From contig CAYPNF010000001.1 of the NCBI GenBank assembly GCA_964411985.1, forward strand, positions 62,001 to 126,000: 64,000 nucleotides of DNA, read 5' to 3'. Below are positions 26,614 to 35,449 of this stretch, piece after piece. This DNA is from CAYPNF01 sp964411985. Its GTDB lineage: Bacteria > Verrucomicrobiota > Verrucomicrobiia > Limisphaerales > J093. Each line of letters begins with the position of its first letter. Position 1 is the first letter of the stretch. Under the pieces are notes generated by a model. The model did no database searches, had not been told where the DNA came from, and worked only from the letters and a program-made list of their open reading frames with translations. The position numbers were made by a program, and so were the translations under genes.

Positions 26614-27831
26614 ATGAATTCCACCACCCGTTACCTGCAATCGCTGGAAGGGGACCAGCCAATCGACATTACCGCGCTGGTCAATTATGTCATCTCGGAT
26701 GCGGTCAGCACCGGTTCCAGCGACATCCACGTGGAGCCTTGGGAAAGCACAGTCGTGGTCCGGGTTCGCATGTGCGGAGTGCTGCAAGAATTGGTGCACC
26801 TTCCTACCGAACTCCTGGAGAAGATCACCGGTCGCCTGAAGGTGATGGCCAACCTGATCTCCTACCAAACGGACCTTCCCCAGGAAGGGCACGTGCCGGC
26901 GAGCCCGGAGTTCGGGAATGTGGAGTTGCGGATCTCGGTGTTCCCCACCGTGCGCGGTGAGAAGATTGTGATTCGGATCTTCGACCCCCGAAACCGTTCC
27001 TTCAGCCTGGATCACCTTGGCTTCGAGGGGGAGACCCAGAATACCTTCTTGAATCTCCTCTCCAAGCCGAATGGCCTCATCCTGTTGACGGGGCCCACCG
27101 GCTCGGGAAAAACCACCGCGATCTACGCAGCGCTCACCCATGTTGTGGATCGGGTGGGGCCCAGCGTGAGCATCAGCACCGTGGAAGATCCGGTGGAGTG
27201 TCACTTGCCCATGATCTGTCAGGCGCAGATCAATCCTGCCAAAGAGTTCACCTATCCAAGAGCCTTGCGCTCGTTAATGCGCCAGGATCCCCAGGTGATC
27301 ATGATCGGCGAGATTCGTGATGCGGAGACGGCTGCGATCGCCGTGCAGGCCGGCTTAACCGGTCACTTGGTCATCAGTACCATTCACAGCGGCAGCACCG
27401 CGGGAGTGTTTGCCCGGCTGATCAACATGGATATCGAGCCTTTCCTGCTCGCCTCCAGTGTCAGTGGTGTTTTGGGGTTGCGCCTGATCCGCACCAACTG
27501 CCCTGAGTGCAAACTACCCTGCGATCCCGAGCCCAGCCAACTGCGACTCATCCCGGCCGAGGCGCTGGAAGTCGCCACGTTCATGCGAGGAGCCGGATGT
27601 GAGGCTTGCCTCGGGACCGGCTATTCGGGCCGCACCGCCTTGACGGAGATGTTGGTGGTCAACGAACCGCTGCGCGACGCCATCCTCCAGAAACTACCCA
27701 CCCGCACTCTCCAGACCGTCGCCACGCAACAGGGCATGATAACCCTATGGCAGAACGGCCTGCGGCGGGTGCTCAAAGGGCACACCACCATGGAGGAACT
27801 GCTGCGTGTCATGGCAACGGACACGAACTAG
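26614..27831 (+). CDS. GspE/PilB-type secretion or pilus ATPase, short form
   Basis: A 405-residue hexameric motor ATPase for type II secretion or type IV pili. The DIHVEPWE segment (about residues 33-40) is the N2-domain hallmark; Walker A GPTGSGKT is 160-167; VEDPVE, the Walker B GEIRDAETA and the his-box LVISTIHSGS follow. A four-cysteine zinc motif (CPEC ... CEAC) is present, as in PilB/GspE. It is about 150 residues shorter than standard PilB because the N1 domain is missing. No gspF or gspD lies nearby. The ATG at 26614 follows a 184-base divergent gap. The partner machinery must be elsewhere. Confidence 0.85.
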   Translation: MNSTTRYLQSLEGDQPIDITALVNYVISDAVSTGSSDIHVEPWESTVVVRVRMCGVLQELVHLPTELLEKITGRLKVMANLISYQTDLPQEGHVPASPEFGNVELRISVFPTVRGEKIVIRIFDPRNRSFSLDHLGFEGETQNTFLNLLSKPNGLILLTGPTGSGKTTAIYAALTHVVDRVGPSVSISTVEDPVECHLPMICQAQINPAKEFTYPRALRSLMRQDPQVIMIGEIRDAETAAIAVQAGLTGHLVISTIHSGSTAGVFARLINMDIEPFLLASSVSGVLGLRLIRTNCPECKLPCDPEPSQLRLIPAEALEVATFMRGAGCEACLGTGYSGRTALTEMLVVNEPLRDAILQKLPTRTLQTVATQQGMITLWQNGLRRVLKGHTTMEELLRVMATDTN

Positions 27832-27935
27832 GCCGAGCCTCCAACGGTTCCTGATGGGGACGTGAGCCAGGCCAGCCTAACCAGTTCCCCTCGCATCGTC
27901 CACAGCGTTCCGGAAACGATCGACCTCACCAATAC

Positions 27936-30770
27936 TCACTTGTTCCTGCCGCGCAGGACTTCACCCTGGACCATGGTGGTGACGTAAGCGCGCGGCTGGT
28001 AATCTCCCGGTGGATCACAGGTGAACGTCAAGTGGTTCGTGCCTGACTTCAGGAGGGGCACCTCACCCAGCGGCGAGACCTCAGACAGGACCTTCCCTGT
28101 AGGTCCGAAGAGCCGGCACTCCGCAGGTGGCCGAAACTCGAGGTGGGATCCACTCTCCATGGTGATCGGGAAAACGATGCGCTGTCCATTCACGGTAAGC
28201 GCGGGGTTGCTCCACCGAGCCTTGAGGGTCTGCAGCGCGCGCAAGGGAGAGAGGGAGCAGGCCGCGGAGCGTTGAACCGGCAAGCGGTTGTAGTAAAGAC
28301 TCAGGCCGGAAATGGCGCTATGGACGATGGATTCTCGGTAGATGGAATAGGGGTCTCCATAGGGCCAGGCATAGAGACGGAAGCGGCGGGCCTCGGGCTC
28401 GACCAGTTCGAAATAGCGCCAGCCTTGAAAATCTACCACGATGTAATGATCTGCGATCCCGCTCACGAGATGTTCCGGGCTGCGGAGTTGGACGTTCAGG
28501 GTCTCGCCCTGCCCATCCCCGAAGACCCAGAGGCCCATGGCTTCATGACTCTTGAGGTTCAGCGGCGGATCAAAGCGACGGGTAACGCTCGTCCAGGCTC
28601 CGTGTGGACTGGAGGTCCCGTTCGAGGCCCAAAGGTATCCGCTCAGCGGACCGCTCTTCGAGGGTTCGGAAACCGTATCCAATCTGCACCGGATCCCTTC
28701 CTTCGCTCCGATCTCAGGGAACTGGTTCGTGCTGGAGAAGTCAGCGATGGTCACCGCATTCGTGCCATCGTAGGGCGTGGCAGACATCAGGGCTTCGAGG
28801 CGAAACTGCAAGGGCTGGCTTTCAAAGCGATTGGTGACCCACCACTCGCTGCTCCAGGCCTCCAGCCCCTCAACCTTGTGCCGCTCGGACTGGACGCGGC
28901 GGAAACCCCAGTCGCCCGATGGATCCTGCAGCAGTGTGAATTCCTCCTGGGGCGCCCGGAGTTGCTCCTTCACGTGCTCGGGGAAGTAGTTGGACCGGCG
29001 GAGGTTTTCGTACCTCGACATGATGGAAGTGAGCCGGGTGTAGGCGGGAACCTTATCCATGATCCCGGGGTCTACTCCCATGAGGGCAAAGCCGGTATCC
29101 GTGCCAAGACACTTCGTCATAAGGTATTCGATGTCGTCTGGAAACGTGGGTTCGATTTGAGGTCCATCCCACGTCTTCACCGACCACCACCCGAGCTGGC
29201 CTGGCAGGAACATTCGCTGGTTGGCCTGGTTGGCAGCGACATGCACATCGATGAACTCCTTGTGGGCGCGGCGCGGGTGATCCCAAGCGCCCATGCGCGA
29301 GCGTACGAACCACAAATGATGGCTGAACGTGCTCATCTCCATGATGGCGGGCCGCGAGAGTTTTTTCCAGATCTCGAAAGCGAACTTGGACTGGTAGTGC
29401 CAGGCGTTCTCTGGGCCGCCGACAATGTCGGACCCATCCAAAGCGTCCAGGTAGATCATGTCAAAGCCACCGGCGTTAAAGGCCTCGGCGGTCTTCGCAG
29501 CGACTTCGGTATAGAGAGCGGAGTCTCCGTCAGGGACAAAAAGGCCGAAGCATTCTTTCAGGTGGTGCACCTTGGCACCCACGGGATGCGCAGCGGCACG
29601 CGTTCCATGGGCGCCCCGCCGACAACCGAGCAGGGAGTAGGGCTTTTCCTTGGCAACGGAGGTATAGGTGATGAGCTCATCCTCCACTTGAACTGTAACA
29701 CTGTTGCGCACCGCGAACCCCGTAACCGACGAAAGGTGGGTCGTAGGCTCGTTGAGGACAACGGTGCTTGCATCCGCGGGGAGAGCGTCGGCGAGCGAAA
29801 AAGTCGCATCCTTGGCCAGCCGAGGATCCGGGACGGGGGTAACCCAGGAGGTCTTTTTGTCGACGAATTGGGCATAGGTGTGCAGGCCTGCCTGCAGGCC
29901 GGCGGCATGGAGCCGATCGATCACCGCTCGGAAATCAGACCAACCTTGCGGATAGGTTTTCGGATTGGGAAGGCAATCGCCAAATCGAAAGGAGTTCCCG
30001 CCGTGAAAATCAATCTGTCCGATCCCCATACTCTTCGCGAGACGGATCCAATCATCCACGTTTCGCAGGGTCAGGTCGCCGAAGTTGAAGAGGTAGGAGG
30101 CGCGGTTGTTCGTGGAATCCAGCGCCCACGGCCCGCCAATGGGGGAGTGGGGCAGTTCAGGGGCGGCGGAGACCACTTCCTGAAGGATTCGGCGCAGGTC
30201 CTTCTGTGGGCATCCGATCAGCGCCACACTGGCCCCTTTGAAGCCAAACTGCGAGCAGCAGGCAGCCCAGAGATGGCTGCTCGCTCCGGGAATGTCACGA
30301 ACGTTGGTCTGAAGGTTGAGCGCCACCGCGCAGGCGGCAAAGGGCTCGTCGGGAGCGGCTTTCAGACGAAGGGGCAGATCCATGAACACGAGTTCCTCCA
30401 CATCCGACCCGTCGACCGCATCCACACGGATCAGGAAGTAGTTGGGCTGGGTCGCTAAACTCAAACTCGCCTGCACGTCTGCCGCCCCAAATTGAAGCAG
30501 AATACTGTCACCGAGGCGGGCAGCACCTGTTGCGGGAAACCACTTCCCCTTCTTCCTTACCGAGGCGATGGAAGTTCCGGAGTTGACCGCGGCCCAATTC
30601 GTGCCTGACCGGCGTTCGGTGAACTCACGCACGACACCGTTGGTATGGAACGAAAGCGTGGCGAGTTCGTTCTGAAACCGGATCAGCGAATGACCTTCTT
30701 CCCGCCGTGAGCATCCAACAAGGCAAGAAAGGAGGCAGAGGATGACCAGGTGAGATGAAAGAGGCTTCAT
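27936..30770 (-). CDS. Lipoprotein with TIM-barrel glycoside hydrolase-like architecture
   Basis: A 944-residue protein of no family I can name. The N-terminus MKPLSSH...LLSCLVGC carries a lipobox, so it is a lipoprotein with the cysteine at about residue 20. A beta-rich region follows, then a likely (beta/alpha)8 barrel: FHGGNSF, AGLQAGLHTYAQ, FDMIYLDALDGSD (Asp442 and Asp446) and IMEMSTFSHH. Placement of Asp on a YLDALDG strand recalls the nucleophile position of GH36/GH27/GH31 clan enzymes, but this is analogy only. The C-terminal 350 residues are beta-sandwich-like. ATG 30770 is chosen because it puts the hydrophobic signal right at the start. It is divergent from another putative hydrolase. 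Confidence 0.6.
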   Translation of the reverse strand: MKPLSSHLVILCLLSCLVGCSRREEGHSLIRFQNELATLSFHTNGVVREFTERRSGTNWAAVNSGTSIASVRKKGKWFPATGAARLGDSILLQFGAADVQASLSLATQPNYFLIRVDAVDGSDVEELVFMDLPLRLKAAPDEPFAACAVALNLQTNVRDIPGASSHLWAACCSQFGFKGASVALIGCPQKDLRRILQEVVSAAPELPHSPIGGPWALDSTNNRASYLFNFGDLTLRNVDDWIRLAKSMGIGQIDFHGGNSFRFGDCLPNPKTYPQGWSDFRAVIDRLHAAGLQAGLHTYAQFVDKKTSWVTPVPDPRLAKDATFSLADALPADASTVVLNEPTTHLSSVTGFAVRNSVTVQVEDELITYTSVAKEKPYSLLGCRRGAHGTRAAAHPVGAKVHHLKECFGLFVPDGDSALYTEVAAKTAEAFNAGGFDMIYLDALDGSDIVGGPENAWHYQSKFAFEIWKKLSRPAIMEMSTFSHHLWFVRSRMGAWDHPRRAHKEFIDVHVAANQANQRMFLPGQLGWWSVKTWDGPQIEPTFPDDIEYLMTKCLGTDTGFALMGVDPGIMDKVPAYTRLTSIMSRYENLRRSNYFPEHVKEQLRAPQEEFTLLQDPSGDWGFRRVQSERHKVEGLEAWSSEWWVTNRFESQPLQFRLEALMSATPYDGTNAVTIADFSSTNQFPEIGAKEGIRCRLDTVSEPSKSGPLSGYLWASNGTSSPHGAWTSVTRRFDPPLNLKSHEAMGLWVFGDGQGETLNVQLRSPEHLVSGIADHYIVVDFQGWRYFELVEPEARRFRLYAWPYGDPYSIYRESIVHSAISGLSLYYNRLPVQRSAACSLSPLRALQTLKARWSNPALTVNGQRIVFPITMESGSHLEFRPPAECRLFGPTGKVLSEVSPLGEVPLLKSGTNHLTFTCDPPGDYQPRAYVTTMVQGEVLRGRNK

Positions 30771-30905
30771 TGCCAGCGAAGCATAACCGCTCTGCGGGTC
30801 ACTAGGCGAGTCGATTTCCATAGAACTAAGAGTAGCCAGGCGCTGAAAGGTCGGTCTCCTTCTCCGCTTGCTGAGAGCCAACTTACAAACCTACACTCCT
30901 TCCCC

Positions 30906-33257
30906 ATGAGACTTGGTCGCCTACTTCTCCTTGCCGTTGGGCTACTCAGCCTGCCCGCCGCACATGCGCAAGGCACCACACCGGTCGCATTTTGGGATTT
31001 CGCGCAGGGGACTCAAGGTTGGAGCACGAACGACATGATAGCCAGAGCCCGGACCACACCCGAGGGGCTGATCATGGACGTCAAGGCGCCCGATCCCAAC
31101 CTGACCGGTCCGCCTGTGGACTATCCAGACCGACAGTTCGTACTTGTGACCGTTCGAATGCGCTCCACCGGAGATGCACTCGGCCAGCTCTATTATGGCA
31201 CGGCGTTTTCAGAGGGGAACAGCCGAGGTTTTGTCGTAAAGAACGATGGCCAGTGGCACGAATACCGGATCCCTCTTCCGCCGCTGGGAACTGGATTCCG
31301 GCTCCGGCTCGACCCCAGCCACGAGGCGGGAACGGTCGCCCTGGCGTGGATTCGGGTTGAAACCAGCTTGGAACCGTTGCGGGAGCCTTGGGCCAGTCCA
31401 CGGGAGTTGCGCGGAAAGAAGTTCCTTGGGGGCGGGCAATTCGGCACCACGGGTGGAGAGACAGCGGTGACATCGCGTTACTTGGCAAAGCATCCGACCT
31501 TTATCGCCTCCTTCCCTTATGATGGCTATGTCGTGCCAGCCGTCATCGATGCCGAGTGGGGAGAGAAGCTCGGGTTGCCGCGTCGAGACTACTTTCTGCA
31601 CGAGTTAATCTGGAATACTGTCGAGCTGCCCTACGAAGCGATCGCTCCGATCGTCGCCGATCTGAACTCCGTTCGCTGGGGTGGCGTCACGGACAACTTC
31701 CTCAACTACACGATGACGGACGGGGCCCGCGGCCGATTCACTCCCGACCTTTCCAACGACTCCGAGTGGGCTATTCTCGAGCGCAACGCCGCGATGGCCG
31801 CGCTCCTTTGCCGCGAGGCCAAGCTTCAAGGCTTCTGGCTCGATACCGAGCAATACGGAAACTACCGCTGGCGGACAGCGACGGGGGTTCCGGAGTTCGA
31901 CACCAATCGGCCGGCCAACCTCAAATTCCCGCTCGGAAAAGACACTCCCGACGTACTTCGTCGCCGAGGTGCACAGTGGATCAAAGCAGTTCAAGCGCAG
32001 TATCCGCCGGTCAAAATCCTCATCACCTTCGCTTGGTCCCCCGATGCCAACGAATACGGTCCGCTCCAGGGTTGTGCCGCCTTCCTGGACGGGGTCCTCG
32101 ACGCCATCGAGGAGCCTGGGCAGTTGATCCATGGCTACGAAAACACATTTTACTACGGGCAGGGGCCGGGAACGCTCAACGCGGCTAACGATGGCAAGCA
32201 GGACGGCTTTCCCGGGGATCGCGGTCGCTACGAGGCCGCGCGGGTGTCGATCCGGGAGTGGCGGACGCTCAGTGGCAATCCGAAGAAATACGATGCGTTC
32301 GTCAAAGTGGGCATGGCCGCGTGGGTAGAAGACGATCCGTGGGGCCTCTACCCCGGCTGGCCCAGCGGAAGCAAGGCCTCGTTCTGGTCGAATCTGCCGC
32401 TCGCGCTTGCCTACAGCGACGAGTATGTGTGGGTCTGGTCCGAACACACAAAGTACGGCCAGGACTTGGACACGGCCGTCAACCCCTTCCTGGCGTCGCT
32501 CCGCAATCAGACCTTTAACACCGGCAACGAGGCGGTCACCACGCTCACGGAGGATTTTATCACCGACCCACTTCAACAAGGGTGGTACTTTGATTTCGAT
32601 ATGCTCGCCATTGGCCGCAAGATGGACCCCGCACACGAAGTTCCATTGATGAGCACGAACGCAGTGCCTTATGCCTGGTCGAAGGAAAGCGAGGCTGTTC
32701 GGATCATGGGATCCTGGCCAACCGGGCCTCAAGGCAGATTCCTGGTCCCGGCGAATGGCCAACGCCGCCGCTATGTGCACCCGATCCAGCCTGTAAGCCA
32801 CGACGAGTCATTCCGTGCAGAGTTGGACTTTCGCATCGAATCGTTCGGGGAGAGGTCCGATAACCCGATCGTGCTGGGTTTCTTCTGTGCCGATAGGCCC
32901 GTCGAACAACAGTCACTGACGCTGCAGATCGCGGCGCCTGACCGCGTCCGGGTTGTGCTGGCCGCTGCTGGGAAGCCTCACGCCTTCCCACTGTCCACAC
33001 CGGGTGGCTTAAAGACCGGCCAACCTTACCGGGTGACTTTCAACTACGACGGAGCGACTGGCCGCTTCCAGGCCTCACTGAGCGACCGTTCCAGCGAATC
33101 GTCGCCGGTAGTCGCAACGCAGGAGACGGTGCCGAACTCGATGGATCCCTCCGAATGGAACGAGTTGGGGATTGCTCTATGGGAGACTGCCCCCGATCAT
33201 ATCTCACCGGGAGAGGCGTATCGATATCGCCTGGAACGGGTAAACTTCCATCGGTGA
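30906..33257 (+). CDS. Secreted putative glycoside hydrolase of unknown family
   Basis: A 783-residue protein. The signal peptide is MRLGRLLLLAVGLLSLPAAHAQ. An N-terminal jelly-roll-like region (about 25-160) is followed by a region of likely barrel fold with QGFWLDTEQYG (Asp313, Glu315), KILITFAWSPDANEYG and YSDEYVWVWSEH. The last 170 residues are again beta-rich (FRAELDFRIESF), like a LamG or similar sandwich. Asp/Glu residues at strand ends are consistent with hydrolase chemistry, but I recognise no characterised family. The divergent neighbour with a comparable architecture suggests joint work on one polysaccharide. Confidence 0.6.
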   Translation: MRLGRLLLLAVGLLSLPAAHAQGTTPVAFWDFAQGTQGWSTNDMIARARTTPEGLIMDVKAPDPNLTGPPVDYPDRQFVLVTVRMRSTGDALGQLYYGTAFSEGNSRGFVVKNDGQWHEYRIPLPPLGTGFRLRLDPSHEAGTVALAWIRVETSLEPLREPWASPRELRGKKFLGGGQFGTTGGETAVTSRYLAKHPTFIASFPYDGYVVPAVIDAEWGEKLGLPRRDYFLHELIWNTVELPYEAIAPIVADLNSVRWGGVTDNFLNYTMTDGARGRFTPDLSNDSEWAILERNAAMAALLCREAKLQGFWLDTEQYGNYRWRTATGVPEFDTNRPANLKFPLGKDTPDVLRRRGAQWIKAVQAQYPPVKILITFAWSPDANEYGPLQGCAAFLDGVLDAIEEPGQLIHGYENTFYYGQGPGTLNAANDGKQDGFPGDRGRYEAARVSIREWRTLSGNPKKYDAFVKVGMAAWVEDDPWGLYPGWPSGSKASFWSNLPLALAYSDEYVWVWSEHTKYGQDLDTAVNPFLASLRNQTFNTGNEAVTTLTEDFITDPLQQGWYFDFDMLAIGRKMDPAHEVPLMSTNAVPYAWSKESEAVRIMGSWPTGPQGRFLVPANGQRRRYVHPIQPVSHDESFRAELDFRIESFGERSDNPIVLGFFCADRPVEQQSLTLQIAAPDRVRVVLAAAGKPHAFPLSTPGGLKTGQPYRVTFNYDGATGRFQASLSDRSSESSPVVATQETVPNSMDPSEWNELGIALWETAPDHISPGEAYRYRLERVNFHR

Positions 33258-33415
33258 CCGGGCCATGTGACAATCCCCAAAGTCCGAGGGCCGGTGAGCC
33301 GAGGTATTCATCATCAACTCAACACTCTTGGTGACTCAGTACAAGAGACAAAACCTCCCCCTTTGCCCCTCCCCTGTACTTCAGGGTCTGCCTTGGCTCC
33401 AGCCCGCCCGTTGGC

Positions 33416-34216
33416 TCAGTAGCCGCCAGTCCCCAACGTGGGCGACGACGGCGGGTCCTTCACGCCCTGTCCCGTTTGTTCCGCTGCGGATCGCCTGCGG
33501 TATTCGTCCATCATGGCCGCAGTGGCTGTAGCGCCGCAACGGGAACCGCCCAGGTCACGAACCCGGATCAGGCCATCCAGATCGCGCACTCCGCCGGCGG
33601 CCTTGACCTGAACCTTGCTGGACACATGGGCACGCATGAGGGCGAGATCATTCTCCGTCGCTCCGCGATAGTTGTAAGAGCCATCGGGCTGTTTGACAAA
33701 CCCGTACCCAGTGGAAGTCTTGACCCAGTCCGCGCCGGCCCTTTCGCTGATTTGGCAGAGCCGGATTTTGAAATCATCACTGTTCAGGCCTGCCCCACCC
33801 TTGCCGAGGTAATCGTTCTCGAAGATGACCTTCACCTTGGCACCGTGGCGGTGGGCTTCGTCGCAGACCGCCTTCACATCCCGTTCGACATACTCCCAGT
33901 CACCCGACATCGCTTTCCCGAGATTCACCACCATGTCGATCTCCACGGCTCCATCCTTGCAGGCGAGTTCGGTCTCGTAACGTTTGGATTCCGTACACGA
34001 ATTCCCGTGCGGAAAACCAATAACACACCCCACGTAGACGCCCGTTCCTCGAAGCAGCTCGGCGGCCCGCTTTACGGCGTAGGGCTTGATACACACCGAG
34101 GCCACTCCATACCGGGCGGCAAGGCGGCACCCCTCCTCCAACTCCTGGTCCGTCATCGTGGGATGCAGGAGGGAGTGGTCGATCATTTTTGCCAGTTCCT
34201 CGTAGGTGTATTTCAT
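33416..34216 (-). CDS. deoC: Deoxyribose-phosphate aldolase-like protein
   Basis: A class I aldolase of 266 residues that cleaves 2-deoxyribose 5-phosphate, or a related sugar phosphate, to glyceraldehyde 3-phosphate and an aldehyde. Schiff-base Lys166 sits in DWVKTSTGYG, proton-relay Lys205 in VKAAGGVRD, and Asp94 in VEIDMVVN; all three catalytic residues are present. ATG 34216 (MKYTYEELAKMIDHSLL) matches the family start. The C-terminal tail of some 25 residues is low in conserved features. It is third in a minus-strand operon behind an isomerase and an oxidoreductase, so it probably serves catabolism of an imported sugar and not nucleoside salvage. Confidence 0.9.
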   Translation of the reverse strand: MKYTYEELAKMIDHSLLHPTMTDQELEEGCRLAARYGVASVCIKPYAVKRAAELLRGTGVYVGCVIGFPHGNSCTESKRYETELACKDGAVEIDMVVNLGKAMSGDWEYVERDVKAVCDEAHRHGAKVKVIFENDYLGKGGAGLNSDDFKIRLCQISERAGADWVKTSTGYGFVKQPDGSYNYRGATENDLALMRAHVSSKVQVKAAGGVRDLDGLIRVRDLGGSRCGATATAAMMDEYRRRSAAEQTGQGVKDPPSSPTLGTGGY

Positions 34217-34258
34217 AAACGAGCCAAGATGAGCCGCGGGCAAGGTGCCGACCCGGAG

Positions 34259-35413
34259 TTAGACTTTGACCCAGGCCTTCTTCTGAGAGCTTCTCAGGAT
34301 GGCCTCGCACACCGCCACTTCCTGGTGACCATCGTCCACACCTGCAAACAACTTCTCCGTGGCGCCTGGGTTCATCACCGTCGAGTACACGGATCGGAAC
34401 AGCATCTTGAAGGTATCAGGAAAACCCTCCACATGGCCTGCGGGGTAATCGACATACGGCGCAACGTCGGGTCCAAGCGCCGGAGTCCCACGAATGGCGG
34501 TCTCGTTCGTGCCATCACGGTTGCCGAACTGGAGCGTCTCAGGTTCCTCGGAGTTCCACCAGGCGGATTTCCTGGATCCGTAGACTTCAATGCGGATGCA
34601 ATTCTTGCGCCCGGCGGCCACTTGGGAGACTCCCAGATTGCCTCGAGCTCCATTGGCGAACCGCAGGAGCACGCTGGCGAAATCCTCTGTCTTCACCGGA
34701 TAGGTGGCATACTGGATGGACGCATCCGCCTTGGAAAAGGTCTGAACCTCACCCAAGGGACGCTTGCGCTGGCGATGATACGTCTGAAGATCGGCAAGTA
34801 CCGAAGTGATCTTCGACCCCAGGACAAAACTCACGGTGTCCATCCAATGGGTGCCGATATCCGCCACCGCGCGCAGCTTTCCCCCTTCCTCAGGCAATAG
34901 TCGCCAGTTGTAGTCCGTGTCTTTAAACAGCCAGTCCTGGAAGTAGGATCCGTTGACGTGGATGATTTCGCCCAACTCCCCGCGCGCGACCAAATTGCGC
35001 AACTGAAGGATGGCCGGATAGAAGCGCACGTTGTAGTTGACCGCAAAGACCACACCGGCAGCCTTCGCGGCCTTCGCGATTTTTGCGGTTTCCCTGGTGT
35101 TCATCGCGAGCGGTTTCTCGCACACCACATGCTTTCCAGCTTGGATCGCCGCCAGAGACATTTCGCAATGAAACCGGTTGGGTGAGGCAATGTGCACCAC
35201 ATCCACGTTGGGAGACTTGAGTAACTGTCTCCAGTCCCCATAGGCCTCGCCGATCCCGAAACGGGCTGCGGCAGCGTCCACGCGCTCCGGCAAATCGCTG
35301 AGGGCAACCACCTGCACACCCAGGCGGCGCAGGGCTTCGATATGAACGGGTCCAATGAAGCCGGTGCCAACGATGCCAGCCCGGAGCTGATGAATCGCCT
35401 TCGTGTTCTGCAT
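34259..35413 (-). CDS. Gfo/Idh/MocA-family oxidoreductase
   Basis: A 384-residue NAD(P)-dependent sugar or polyol dehydrogenase. The N-terminal Rossmann motif is GIVGTGFIGPVH (13-24) and the substrate-side lysine lies in CEKPLA. The C-terminal alpha/beta domain has the expected DIGTHWMD strand, with the histidine that usually assists catalysis. It lies 36 bases downstream of the isomerase gene and 42 bases upstream of deoC on the same strand. Likely role: oxidation of a monosaccharide, inositol or its derivative in the same pathway. The exact substrate cannot be read from sequence. Confidence 0.88.
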   Translation of the reverse strand: MQNTKAIHQLRAGIVGTGFIGPVHIEALRRLGVQVVALSDLPERVDAAAARFGIGEAYGDWRQLLKSPNVDVVHIASPNRFHCEMSLAAIQAGKHVVCEKPLAMNTRETAKIAKAAKAAGVVFAVNYNVRFYPAILQLRNLVARGELGEIIHVNGSYFQDWLFKDTDYNWRLLPEEGGKLRAVADIGTHWMDTVSFVLGSKITSVLADLQTYHRQRKRPLGEVQTFSKADASIQYATYPVKTEDFASVLLRFANGARGNLGVSQVAAGRKNCIRIEVYGSRKSAWWNSEEPETLQFGNRDGTNETAIRGTPALGPDVAPYVDYPAGHVEGFPDTFKMLFRSVYSTVMNPGATEKLFAGVDDGHQEVAVCEAILRSSQKKAWVKV

Positions 35414-35449
35414 AGGAAACGAGGGGTCTGGATGGAAGAAATGAACGTC

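Noticed and set aside
28143..30458. 771-codon frame antisense to the lipoprotein gene
   Set aside because: Length is explained by GC-rich codon use; there is no signal peptide or domain, and the minus-strand gene has a lipobox and coherent fold pattern.
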